A DNA stretch of 64,000 nucleotides, taken from the NCBI GenBank assembly GCA_010909165.1, contig VJWM01000226.1, positions 132,501-196,500 on the forward strand. Direction: 5' to 3'. This document shows positions 1 to 10,219 of this stretch, one piece after another. The position numbers and the translations under genes were made by a program. Source of the stretch: Anthoceros angustus (Eukaryota; Streptophyta; Anthocerotopsida; Anthocerotales; Anthocerotaceae). Each line of letters begins with the position of its first letter. Within the stretch, counting starts at the first letter, position 1. The notes beneath the pieces were generated by a model, which had not been told where the DNA came from, searched no databases, and saw nothing but the letters and a program-made list of their open reading frames with translations.

Positions 1-174
1 TAGTGGAGTATAGTATATACATTATGGGATTCCACAAATGGCACATGAACATTCAAGTCCAAAGCACCATCCCGGGATGAGGGAAACTTATTTTGAGCAT
101 TCGCATGACTAGCATATGAAATGCACAAAGATAACAAACATCAACCCCAACACTAAAGTTACGGTAAGCTTCAT
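1..174 (-). CDS. Neprosin-like gene, exon 1 only (cut by window edge)
   Basis: The ATG is at 174-172 on the minus strand. The start of the protein (MKL/MKSF type) and a hydrophobic signal-peptide core are recognisable by comparison with the complete copies, followed by the DLNVHVPFVESHNVYT segment. The rest of the gene lies outside the window. This copy reads ATGAAGCTT where others read ATGAAGTCA, so residue 3 differs or a short loss sits there. Confidence 0.6.
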
Positions 175-251
175 GATTACAAAGCTTTGGGTCTAAGCAA
201 TATGCAAATGGATGTAATTGATCGATAATTTGTAGGATGGTGGTTGAGGCA

Positions 252-260
252 CATATATAG
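252..260 (-). promoter_or_regulatory. TATA box of the neprosin-like gene (array-wide)
   Basis: On the minus strand CTATATATG lies about 80 bp upstream of the ATG, a normal distance for a plant TATA box with a 5' UTR near 50 nt. It recurs at about 13676, 21900, 28177, 33216 and 48778. The copy near 5656 has lost one TA and reads CTATATG. The whole space between the lyase-like stop and the neprosin ATG is only about 265 bp, so this promoter is compact. Confidence 0.55.
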
Positions 261-438
261 GCATTTTGGGATTTTTTCTCGATAATATGGACAAAAGCGA
301 AATAGCTTTGCTCTCTTGGTGTTAGACTAAGCATATCCCTCTCTATGTTATGGAGTTTTGAATGATTTCCCACGGTCTCTACTCAGCGGCTTGTAAGTTG
401 CAACCATGAGTGGAGTGGAACAAGGAACCCGTCCCTCT

Positions 439-849
439 TCAAGCCTTGGTGAAGAATTTGGCGTTTCTCCAGCGATCCCAGCCGTGGGCGACAACCTTGT
501 AAAGGCCATACTTGGAGTAGTTGGTGGTTCCGCCAGAAGTCATCGGGGATGGTGTCGACTAGCGCCATTCAAATACATGTTCACGGCCACCGTCTTTGGT
601 GCCTAGCGTTCACGGTGATCGAGGTGTCGTATACTCCCGTTACAGCAGTAGCGATTTGGGATGAGTAGTAGCACGAGAGCCACCGTTGGCGCCCATGCCG
701 GGCGCATCAAGGGCGCCGTCGTCAGATGGAGCAGACGGGTCGTTCGAGGAGCAGAACTTGAGCTCCCCTCGGCGCATCCGCCCGCTGGTGTAATCATTGT
801 TGTTTGGTTCGAGCGGTGCACGTTGGTGTCGATGATTGCGAACGCTTCC
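439..849 (-). pseudogene. Citrate-binding/alginate-lyase-2-like gene, 5'-truncated
   Basis: The minus-strand reading shows, in order, a core like DTNVHRLEIRNNNDYT, then GELKFSAP, GDGGPLM, then GVYDTSITV, VVHQDGVAVNMYLNGALVD, NYSKYGLYK and a terminal RWRNAKFFTKA-stop. These correspond to the RSEIR, Q-I-F/H and YFKYGVY blocks of plant citrate-binding proteins in the alginate lyase 2 (PL7-like, jelly-roll) family; the assignment rests on my motif recall. Homology to the intact 5' exon at 57776-58190 stops abruptly near 849. After that comes unrelated sequence leading into chromovirus DNA, so this copy has no signal peptide or start. Several frame breaks lie at GC-rich spots. Confidence 0.6.
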
Positions 850-1502
850 GGTCCACTATAAGAATCGCGGTGTTTTTCAATGCATTTTATGTCAATCGGA
901 TACATGCAGACGAGAGGCGAACAAGCGGACAAGCCGGCTTGATGATGGATGCTAGCTATGTGATCGTAGCTAGGATTTGCGAGCTAGTGTAGGAAGGCGA
1001 CGGCGAGCTAGGGTGTGCATTAGGAGCGTGATTGAGGCGAGATAGGCCAACCAAGGTTAGGCAACCGGCAGATTAGGTGACCGGATGACACTAACCTAGC
1101 TGCGATTCTCGACATCGAGAGCGAGCATTGCGGAGAGGACCGTGAAGGAATTCTTGGTGAGATGGGAAGGCAACCATCAAGAGGACCCATTTGGGACGAG
1201 GCCTTTATCGAAACTTTTCAACACCTCGGCCAAAATGAGAATGAGCGAGGCCCTCCACAGTGCTCACTAGAGAAAGGAGGAGGGTGTCACGGTCAGATAC
1301 ATGCAAACTGGGAGGGGACAAGCGGACAAGCCGACTTGATGATGCTAGCTATGTAATCCATAGCTCAAAGTGTATGCCTCTACATCTTCGTGTCTTGGTC
1401 TCGTCTCAGGAATGCCGATTACATTTTAGCGTAATTTACAACCTAAAGTTGTAAAAAGAATGACTTAAATAGGTTGGAAATTTGCTGACGTGGCGGGGAA
1501 GA

Positions 1503-1533
1503 TTATCACGTCATAGAGTTGATGGCGTGGCGG
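1503..1533. promoter_or_regulatory. Paired ACGT-core inverted repeat in the chromovirus LTR
   Basis: In the other units this site reads CACGTCAT, a 7-bp spacer AGAGTTG, then ATGACGTG: an inverted repeat whose arms each hold an ACGT core of the bZIP-binding type. Here the right arm reads ATGGCGTG, one change. It recurs near 6928, 14939, 16327, 17729, 23560, 29437 and 34898. A role as an LTR enhancer or hairpin is inference. Confidence 0.45.
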
Positions 1534-1558
1534 CCACATCGACAAATTGGGTGGTAAA

Positions 1559-1588
1559 TATTAATAGCACTTACAAGTGCTATTAATA
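1559..1588. repeat. 30-bp palindrome in the LTR (array-wide)
   Basis: The arms TATTAATAGCACTT and AAGTGCTATTAATA flank a 2-bp AC centre with no mismatch. Perfect copies lie at 6980-7009, 14991-15020, 16809-16838, 17786-17815, 18222-18251, 23612-23641, 29483-29512 and 34949-34978. At 16378-16403 a shortened form has lost TTAC but is still a perfect 12-bp-arm palindrome. Confidence 0.9.
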
Positions 1589-2339
1589 CAAATCTCTCGG
1601 AAAGGGTCATTCTCCATTAAAGGGGTTTGGGTCCCTAAAGGCCAAAAGTGATCCTCAAAGGGGCCAAAGCGTATCATCTCCATAAAAGCACTCTTTACAC
1701 ATGTACAAAAATACATTGACCATGTTATTTTTTCGCGAACACTTATCTTGTGAGTGCAGGCCGAACAAGGTTCATGGATTTCACCTTCACAAGAAAGGTT
1801 CAAGGATCTATGAATGGTGCTAGAATCCTAGAGACACCTCATCGCGGTGTGATGTTTCCTATCAAGGTGAATAGTAGGCAAGCCAAACCAAACTAGTCCA
1901 AAGAAGGCAAACTACGGACGTCCGACGCAACCAACAACGCAAAGAAGAACTCCCAAGCCGTCTGAAGCAACTACGTTGGACGTCGCGCAATTGTGAGAGG
2001 ACATCAGCAAGCGGCCTAATCAAGGCCATCTCGAGAGGGACCAACTACATTTGTAAGAAAGCGGACGTTTGGCGCAATGTGAGTACATAGCCACAGGAAC
2101 TCCATTGTTAGAGTGCAAAACAAAGGAAGGAGGCGGGGCAATCTCGGACGTGGGGGCGCATTTCGTCTGCGAGCTGTGGACGTCTTGGAGACCCCGATCT
2201 TGCCGGACGTCCGGCGCATTTTCTTGGCGACTACGATCTTGGGCGTCCAGCGTGATGGAAGTGGTGGAGTGGATCATGGACGTCCGCGCATTTGTATATG
2301 AATTACTTCTATATGATGTAGGCGTACGCTTTGATGCGT

Positions 2340-3535
2340 AGGGGTGTAGATAGACCAATCAACATAAGAGTTCCAAGGTTCAGCAACACGGGATTGGATC
2401 GATTCTAGGATGGGGTGCTTGGTGTAAGTGGTTTGAAAACTTTGCAAGAACTCCACTATTAAGCAACATGGCGTGGGTCGATCTTGGGATGGGGTGCTGA
2501 TTTTGAGTGGTTTGAAAATTTTGTAAATCATCCCGGTATCTAGGCGTAAAGTCCGGAATATTGTTTTGAAAGTCATTCATTGGTTGATGTTATGTTCCCA
2601 CATTCCCTTTGTAAATAACATCTAAAACTTTTCGGCCTTACTCTATGTGCTCTATCTACGACTTGCGGATGGATCTTTTCGATAGGTGCACCAATGTTCA
2701 GCTCATTCGAGTTTGACGCATATAGATGCATGGGCGTTGGTTTCTAGATGAGGTACATTTTCCAAAATTTGACATGTGTAATGGTGGTTTCGATGGCCAA
2801 CCTTTTGAAGACGACAATGTTTCACAATGTTTTGCGGTGAAAGTAAGAAAATAAAGAGAATAGATGATCCGTCTTAAGTAATGTGAAGATATCACGATGT
2901 AGGAGAAATATGAAAGGAGACACTTGAAATACAAACCGGTTTTCAAATCCAAGAATAAGTGAAAGCAATTGTGTATAAGACGACTATATCTAGGAAGTTG
3001 TCATATTTGAATTAAATCATGAGTAAAACATTAAACTTTCAAAACTTTTCGGCCTTACTCTATGTGCTCTATCTACGACTTGCGGATGGATCTTTTCGAT
3101 AGGTGCACGAATGTTCAGCTCATTCGAGTTTGACGCATATAGATGCATGGGCGTTGGTTTCTAGATGAGGTACATTTTCCAAAATTTGACATGTGTAATG
3201 GTGGTTTCGATGGCCAACCTTTTGAAGACGACAATGTTTCACAATGTTTTGCGGTGAAAGTAAGAAAATAAAGAGAATAGATGATCCGTCTTAAGTAATG
3301 TGAAGATATCACGGTAGGAGAAATATGCGAAAGGAGACACTTGAAATACAAACCGGTTTTCAAATCCAAGAATAAGTGAAAGCAATTGTGTATAAGACGA
3401 CTATATCTAGGAAGTTGTCATATTTGAATTAAATCATGAGTAAAACATTAAACTTTCAAAACTTTAAACACGGAATGCATATGCTTTGAAACTACAAAAA
3501 TATTGTTTCACAACTTCAAATTTCTAGATTCATTT
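2340..3535. other. Array spacer / neprosin 3' flank, unit 1, with a 417-bp tandem duplication
   Basis: No credible gene here; the stretch lies downstream of the neprosin stop and includes its 3' UTR. A diverged pair of about 90 bp (GATGGGGTGC followed by GTGGTTTGAAAA) lies at 2391-2530. A 417-bp segment is duplicated: TATGTGCTCTATCTACG starts at 2644 and again at 3061. Only this unit has that duplication. Confidence 0.8.
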
Positions 3536-5008
3536 TCATTTAGAGCCTGGTCCACCGAAAACATCCAAACACCACCGCTACACGGTTGGGGTACTTGACC
3601 CGTGTAAACCTTGCCATTATAATTGCTAGTAGCATCTTGGGCGAGTTCAACGTCATTAGCGTCATATGCAACAAGTACTCCCTTGTCATCCAAGTGCGTG
3701 TAATGTAAAATGGCTTGATGAGCTGGTGTATCAATAGTGTCACCGCCTATTGGACCATTAGCATCTACACCGTACCTTCCATTTCCCATTTGTACTTTGG
3801 AATCTGGACTTGACATGAAAACGTCTCCCCATTGTACAATAGTTGCATAATGGTCTTTGAGCGAATTGAATATGGAAGCTGGCCAATAACCAACATTTGC
3901 TCCTTCAATTGCTAACCACAAATCTCCATTGGTTGTAGGCTGCATTACAACATATCATAAATTAGAATAAGTTAGAAGAAATAGTATGAAATATGTCAAG
4001 TCCATATTAGAAGTTTCGTAAGAATACTACCTAGCTAGAACGCCCCAAGAAGAAAACATTTGTTCCTTCAATTGCTATAACTTACCTTATTAATCTTGTA
4101 TAGCATGCTTGTACCTACATAATTGCGGTGAATGCACCACCAAATACATATGTGGGATCCGTTTGCACAAATCCGGTACATAGGTTGAAGCAGCCATTGC
4201 CGTTGTCACCGCTCAAAGGAACAAATGATACAAAGTTAATGATTCATATACATCCTAATAAAGCGTTGAAATTTCATGTGTTGATGATCACATACCGTCC
4301 ATCTTATGAACAAACGAGGTGCAACATCTTGTGAATATAATGATGGATACACGAAAAATATAAATTTTCATAGAGAAGTCAATTAACATGTCATAACACC
4401 ATGAGATATAAAATAATGCAAGAAGAAAATTGATGGATTTGTAAAATAATAACACATGCCATCCAACTTGAGCTAAATTTATAGAATCGATATGCGTGTC
4501 GACGGCAAATAAAATAGAGACGTGGGAGTTTGAGTAACTGCTGATGTTGGGTTAACGGATGGTTGCCAAAAGCTAATTCTAGATCCTCCTCCATTGAATG
4601 TTCCATGAACATTGCCAACTATCTTGCACAATTAAAAGGTGAACTTGGTCAAGTATTCAAGAAAGGAAATATAGTCTCAAATTGTAATATATCGATGGTT
4701 TAATGAATATAGTGAAATTATGACATACATGAGTTAGCTCACGACGTCGCTTTCAATATTAGCAAAATTGCTAGAGGTATTCTTGCTTTGATCGATGAAA
4801 GAATTGCGGAGGATGTGCCCGCTTTGATCAATAAAACCCTCCTGCGTCATAGGCGTTGTATAGGGATAGTTCCTTGGGGCATGATCCTACTTCTACATGA
4901 TAGAGCTTAGGACGTCGCACCCCATTTGCTGATATTTGTAATTGGGATAACTCTAGAGGTGGTTTACGCAACATGTCAACAACAGGAGTTCCATACTTTG
5001 CTACAACG

Positions 5009-5081
<73 letters not shown>

Positions 5082-5113
5082 AAAAAAACAACAACAACAA
5101 CAAAAACAACAAC

Positions 5114-5145
<32 letters not shown>

Positions 5146-5576
5146 TAGTAGCTGCATATATCGATAACTATAGTTGACATAAAAAATGAAAAAGGCGGAG
5201 TCATACGCGTGTGAACCCACATACTTGAATCACATGATCTTTAAAAGATGGATGTTGTAAAGTCGGTGGTGTTCCACCTTCACACAATCTACTATAGTGC
5301 CATCGGAGGCTGCAACATAAACAAGATAAAAGCAATTGAGTATCTTACATTGCATATAATAAAGATGCCATGAAAAAGGTACCAAGAGATAGTGGAGTAT
5401 AGTATATACATTATGGGATTCCACAAATGGCACATGAACATTCAAGTCCAAAGCACCATCCCGGGATGGGGCGAGGAAACTTATTTTTGAGCATTCGGCG
5501 CATGACTAGCATATGAGAAATGCACAAAGATAACAAACATCAACCCCAACACTAAAGTTGCAGTAAATGACTTCAT
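3536..5576 (-). CDS. Neprosin-family (DUF4409-DUF239) secreted protein, seven exons, unit 1
   Basis: Exons read from splice sites are about 5576-5383, 5307-5225, 5000-4729, 4622-4456, 4352-4296, 4211-4115 and 3939-3536, roughly 425 codons, a normal length for the family. Exon 1 has a signal-peptide core (LVLGLMFVIFVHFSYA). Exon 2 has DGTIVDCVKVE and HPSFKDHVIQ. Exon 3 ends the activation peptide with GSCP-GTIPIQRPM. Exon 4 has NGGGSRISFWQP and, in better copies, AQVGWHV. Exon 5 is VYPSLYSQDVAPRLFIRWT. Exon 6 has FNLCTGFVQTDPTYVFGGAF. Exon 7 has GDLWLAIEG, VGYWPASIF, QWGDV and VQMGNGRYG. Neprosins are glutamic peptidases whose two catalytic Glu lie in the IEAGW and WGGEV motifs; here the aligned residues are Gln and Asp. 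Local defects: the exon 5 acceptor lacks the CAG kept in other units, there is a frame break in exon 2, and the exon 7 tail lost one T, so the FGGPGSK end is out of frame. Confidence 0.8.
5001..5152 (-). repeat. (CAA)n/(AAT)n microsatellite at the 3' end of neprosin intron 2
   Basis: On the minus strand the order is an ATT-type run, TTG repeats broken by a T run, then GTTGTAG at the exon 3 acceptor, so the repeat occupies the polypyrimidine-tract position of the intron. Homologous tracts of different length are at about 13017-13170, 21237-21402, 26683-26835, 27517-27676, 32502-32708, 48090-48272 and 50852-51042. Apparent poly-Q, poly-N, poly-T and poly-V reading frames over these tracts are not genes. 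Confidence 0.9.
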
Positions 5577-5838
5577 GATTACAAAGCTTTGGGTCTAAGC
5601 AATATGCAAATGGATGTAATTGATCACGATAATTTGTAGGATGGTGGTTGAGGCACATATAGGCATTTTGGGATTTTTTCTCGATAATATGGACAAAAGC
5701 GAAATAGCTTTGCTCTCTTGGTGTTAGACTAAGCATATCCCTCTCTATGTTATGGAGTTTTGAATGATTTCCACGGTCTCTACTCAACGGCTTGTAAGTT
5801 GCAACCATGAGTGAGTGGAACAAGGAACCCGTCCCTCT

Positions 5839-6258
5839 TCAAGCCTTGGTGAAGAATTTGACGCTTCTCCACCGATCCCGAGCCGTGGGCGACAACCTTG
5901 TAAAGGCCATACTTGGAGTAGTTGGTGGTTCCCGCTAGAAGTCGAGGATGGTGTCGACTAGCGCGCCATTCAAATACATGTTCACGGCCACACCGCGGCC
6001 GGGTGCACAACGCTCACGGTGATCGAGGTGTCGTATACTCCCGTTACAACGGTAGCGATTTGGGATGAGTAGTAGCACAGAGCCACCGCTGGCGCCCATG
6101 CCGGAGGCGCATCAAGGGGCCGCCGCCCAAGATCTGGAAGATGCGGTCGTTCGAGAGGCGAGAACTTGAGCTCCCCTCGACCTGCAGCCAGCTGGTGTAA
6201 TCATTGTTGTTTCGGATTTCGAGCGGTGCACGTTGGTGTCGATGATTGCGAACGCTTC
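5839..6258 (-). pseudogene. Citrate-binding/alginate-lyase-2-like gene, 5'-truncated, unit 1
   Basis: Stop at 5839-5841 (terminal RWRNAKFFTKA). The core FAIIDTNVHR is preserved near the 5' break. Private changes include CGACCTGCAGCCAGCTGG in the GRMQF block, closer to the intact edge copy than most units are, and losses in the MYLNGALVD block. As in the other array copies, homology ends at the AACGCTTC position. Confidence 0.55.
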
Positions 6259-6301
6259 TGTGGTCCACTATAAGAATCGCGGTGTTTTTCAATGCATTTT
6301 A

Positions 6302-7770
6302 TGTCTGTCGGATACATGCAGACAGAGAGCGAACAAAGCGAGGACAAGCCGCTTGATGATGGATGCTAGCTATGTGATCGATGGCTAGAGCAGATGCGAG
6401 GCTAGTGTAGGAAGACGACAACGGCGAGGCTAGGGTGTGCATTAGGAACGTGATTGAGGCGAGATAGGCCAACCAAGGTTAGACCGAGCAGATTAGGCTG
6501 ACCGGATGACACTAACCTAGCTGCAGAGATTCTCGACATCGAGGCGAGCATTGCGGGAGAGGACCGTGAAGGAATTCTTGGTGAGATGGGAAGGCAACCA
6601 TCAAGAGGACCCGAGCTGGGACATCGAGGCCTTTATCGAAACTTTTCAACACCTCAAAGCCGGAGCAGAATGAAGAACGAGGCCCTCCACAGTGCTCACT
6701 AGAGAAAGGAGGAGGTGTCATTGGATACATGCAACGTGAGGGGACAAGGTGACAAGCCTTGATGATAGATGCTAGCTATGTAATCCATAGCTCAAAAGTG
6801 TATGCCTCTACATCTTCGTGTCTTGGTCTCTCGTCTCAGGAATGCCGATTACATTTACAACGTAATTTACAACCTAAAGTTGTAAAAGAATGACAAATAG
6901 GTTGGAAATTTCTGACGCGCAGGAAGATTATCACGTCATAGAGTTGATGACGTGGCGGCCACATCGCAAATTGGGTGAGTATTAATAGCACTTACAAGTG
7001 CTATTAATACAAGTCTCCGGAAGGGTCATTCTCCATTAAAGGGGTTTGGGTCCCTAAAGGCCAAAAAGTGATCCTCCAAAAGGGGCCAAAACGTATCATC
7101 TCCATAAAAGCACTCTTTACACATGTACAAAAATACATTGACCATGTTATTTTTCGCGAACACTTATCTTGTGGTGCAGGCCGAACAAGGTTCGCGGATT
7201 TCACCTTCACAAGAAAGGGATTTCAAGGATCTATGAATGGTGCTAGGAATCCTAGAGACACCTCTGTCGCGGTGTGATGATTTCCTATCAAGGTGAATAG
7301 TAGGCAAGCCAACCAAACTAGTCCAAAGAAGGCAAACTACCTGGACGTCCGACGCAACCAACAACGCAAAGAAGAACTCCCAAGCCGATACGGCAACCAC
7401 GTTGGACGTCGGGCGTGTGAGAGGACATCAAAGCTGACTAATCAAGGCCATCTCGAGAGGGACCAACTACGATCAGAAAAGCCAGACGTTTGGCGCAATG
7501 TGATCATAGCCACAGGAACTCCATTGTTAGAGTGCAAAACAAAGGAAGGAAGGCGGGGCAATGCGCCGACGTAAGGCGCATTCTTGTGGAAGTCTGCGAG
7601 CTACCGGACGTCTTGGAGACCCCGATCTTGCCGGACGTCCGGCGCATTTCTGCGCTGACTACGATCTTCTTGGGCGTCAACGTGATGGAAGTGGTGGAGT
7701 GGATGTGACGTCCGGCGCATTTGTATATGAATTACTTCTATATGATGTAAGAACGTCGCTTTGATGCGTA
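6302..7770 (+). mobile_element. Chromovirus-derived block, unit 1
   Basis: LTR head at 6302, chromodomain codons around 6570-6650, polypurine run ending at 6716 and 3' LTR start (TGTCA) at 6717. The 30-bp palindrome is intact at 6980-7009. GACGTC-core sites follow between about 7345 and 7715. The chromodomain frame is open through VKEFLVRWEGNHQEDP, but nothing else of the polyprotein is left. Confidence 0.65.
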
Positions 7771-8801
7771 GGGGTGTAGATAGACCAATCAACATAAGAG
7801 TTCCAAGGTTCAGAACTTTGGGATTGGATCGATTCTAGGATGGGGTGCGTTGTAAGTGGTTTGAAAACTTTGCAAGAACTCCACTATTAAGCAACATGGC
7901 GTGGTCGATCTTGGGATGGGGTGCTGATTTTGAGTGGTTTGAAAATTTTGTAAATCATCCCGTATCTAGGCGTAAAGTCCGGAATATTGTTTTGAAAGTC
8001 ATTCATTGGTTGATGTTATGTTCCCACATTCCCTTTGTAAATAACATCTAAAACTTTTACCTTACTCTATGTGCTCTATCTACGACTTGCAGATGGATCT
8101 TTTCGATAGGTGCAGATATTCAGCTCATTCGAGTTTGGCATATAGATGCATGGGCGTTGGTTTCTAGATGAGGTACATTTTCCAAAATTTGACATGTGTA
8201 ATGGTGGTTTCGATGGCCAACCTTTTGAAGGCGACAATGTTTCACAATGTTTTGAAAGTCATTCATTGGTTGATGTTATGTTCCCACATTCCCTTTGTAA
8301 ATAACATCTAAAACTTTTCGGCCTTACTCTATGTGCTCTATCTCGACTTGCGGATGGATCTTTTCGATAGGTGCACCGAATGTTCAGCTCATTCGAGTTT
8401 GGCATATAGATGCATGGGCGTTGGTTTCTAGATGAGGTACATTTTCCAAAATTTGACATGTGTAATGGTGGTTTCGATGGCCAACCTTTTGAAGAGGCGA
8501 CAATGTTTCACAATGTTTTGCGAAAGTAAGAAAATAAAGAGAATAGATGATCCGTCTTAAGTAATGTGAAGATATCACGATGTAGGAGAAATATACGAAA
8601 GGAGACACTTGAAATACAAACCGGTTTTCAAATCCAAGAATAAGTGAAAGCAATTGTGTATAAGACGACTATATCTAGGAAGTTGTCATATTTGAATTAA
8701 ATCATGAGTAAAACATTAAACTTTCAAAACTTTAAACACGGAATGCATATGCTTTGAAACTACAAAATATTGTTTCACAACTCAAATTTCTAGATTCATT
8801 T
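7771..8801. other. Array spacer, unit 2, with a partial duplication
   Basis: Spacer sequence without a gene. At about 8250-8256 it jumps back: TGTTTTG is shared by the sequence being left (ACAATGTTTTGCGG) and the one entered (ATTGTTTTGAAAGTC). The stretch 7987-8250 is therefore repeated at 8251-8520. Confidence 0.75.
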
Positions 8802-8864
8802 TCATTTAGAGCCCCGTCCAGAAAACATCCAAACACCACCGCTACACGGTTGGGGTACTTGACC
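8802..8864 (-). pseudogene. Neprosin-like gene, last 60 bp only (unit 2)
   Basis: Only the stop and the codons for the CSGGVW-FGGPG end remain. At TTGACC (8859-8864) the sequence changes from neprosin exon 7 to chromovirus LTR sequence, so about 4 kb of the normal unit (the rest of neprosin, the lyase-like gene, and the chromodomain) is missing. Confidence 0.8.
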
Positions 8865-9475
8865 ATGTTATTTTTTCGCGAACACTTATCACAGTGGTCC
8901 GAGCGAACAAGGTTCGCGGATTTCACCTTCACAAGAAAGGGATTTCAAGGATCTATGAATGGTGCTAGGAATCCTAGAGACACCTCTGTCGCGGTGTGAT
9001 TATCTATCAAGGTGAATAGTAGGCAAGCCAAACTAGTCCAAAGAAGGCAAACCAACTACGTCCGACGCAACCAACAACGCAAAGAAGAACTCCCAAGCCG
9101 ATACGGCAACCACGTTGGACGTCTCGCAATTGTGAGAGGACATCAACCGGCCTAATCAAGGCCATCTCGAGAGGGACCAACCACGATCAGAAAAACAAGC
9201 GCAGACGTTTGGCGCAATGTGAGTACATAGCCACAGGAACTCCATTGTTAGAGTGCAAAACAAAGGAAGGAATCGGGGCAATGCGCCGACGTAGGGCGAC
9301 GGCGCGGTCTGCTGAACTTCGCCCGGACGTCTTGGAGACCCCGATCTTGCCGGACGTCCGGCGACGGCGCGTGACTGATCTTGGGGCGCCCAACGTGATG
9401 GAAGTGGTGGAGTGGATGCGGACGTCCGCATTTGTATATGAATTACTTCTATAGGCGAACGCTCGCGGCAATAGG
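8865..9475 (+). mobile_element. Chromovirus LTR 3' part, unit 2
   Basis: Picks up in the middle of the LTR (CATGTTATTTTTTCGCG) and runs to the next spacer with the GACGTC-core cluster at about 9060-9430. It lacks the chromodomain and the 30-bp palindrome because of the deletion at its left edge. Confidence 0.65.
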
Positions 9476-10219
9476 GTGTAGATAGACCAATCAACATAAG
9501 AGTTCCAAGGTTCAGAACTTTGGGATTGGATCGATTCTAGGATGGGGTGCGTTGTAAGTGGTTTGAAAACTTTGCAAGAACTCCACTATTAAGCAACATG
9601 GCGTGGTCGATCTTGGGATGGGGTGCTGATTTTGAGTGGTTTGAAAATTTTGTAAATCATCCCGTATCTAGGCGTAAAGTCTGGAATATTGTTTTGAAAG
9701 TCATTCATTGGTTGATGTTATGTTCCCACATTCCTTTGTAAATCTAAAACTTTTCTACTTACTCTATGTGCTCTATCTACGACTTGCAGATGGATCTTTT
9801 CGAGAAATCAATGTTCAGCTCATTCGAGTTTGACGCATATAGATGCATGGGCGTTGGTTTCAGATGAGGTACATTTTCCAAAATTTGACATGTGTAATGG
9901 TGGTTTCGATGGCCAACCTTTTGAAGACAATGTTTCACAATGTTTTGCGGAAAGTAAGAAAATAAAGAGAATAGATGATCCGTCTTAAGTAATGTGAAGA
10001 TATCACGTAGGAGAAATATCGAAAGGAGACACTTGAAATACAAACCGGAAATCCAAGAATAAGTGAAAGCAATTGTGTATAAGACGACTATATCTAGGAA
10101 GTTGTCATATTTGAATTAAATCATGAGTAAAACATTAAACTTTCAAAACTTTAAACACTAATGCATATGCTTTGAAACTACAAAATATTGTTTCACAACT
10201 CAAATTTCTAGATTCATTT
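9476..10219. other. Array spacer, unit 3
   Basis: Neprosin 3' flank without a gene. Carries private losses, for example in AACCGG(TTTTC)AAATCC near 10045. Confidence 0.7.

Larger units (their letters stand above)
890..2339 (+). mobile_element. Chromovirus-derived block: LTR head, chromodomain, polypurine tract, 3' LTR
   Basis: A TGTCA head at 890 runs for about 75 bp like the sequence that starts at 1285 (GGATACATGCA, CAAGC-GGACAAGCC, GATGCTAGCTATGT). Between them, around 1133-1225, the plus strand encodes VKEFLVRWEGNHQEDP, a chromodomain like that at the integrase C-terminus of Ty3/gypsy chromoviruses. A purine run, AGAGAAAGGAGGAGGG, directly precedes TGTCAC at 1285, as expected for a polypurine tract and 3' LTR. 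I cannot fix the LTR end. The block continues to the array spacer at 2340 and carries the palindromes listed separately. No gag, protease or reverse transcriptase remains. Confidence 0.7.

Noticed and set aside
890-2339. Treating the chromodomain block as a host chromatin gene (HP1- or CMT-like)
   Set aside because: The polypurine tract and TGTCAC LTR start directly downstream fit a chromovirus integrase tail, and no other chromatin domain is present.
4828-5222. Long frames coding poly-V, poly-L, poly-Q, poly-N or poly-T over the CAA tracts (also at 13.0, 21.2, 26.7, 27.5, 32.5, 48.1 and 50.9 kb)
   Set aside because: They are translations of an intronic microsatellite; the flanking splice sites and exons place the tract inside neprosin intron 2.
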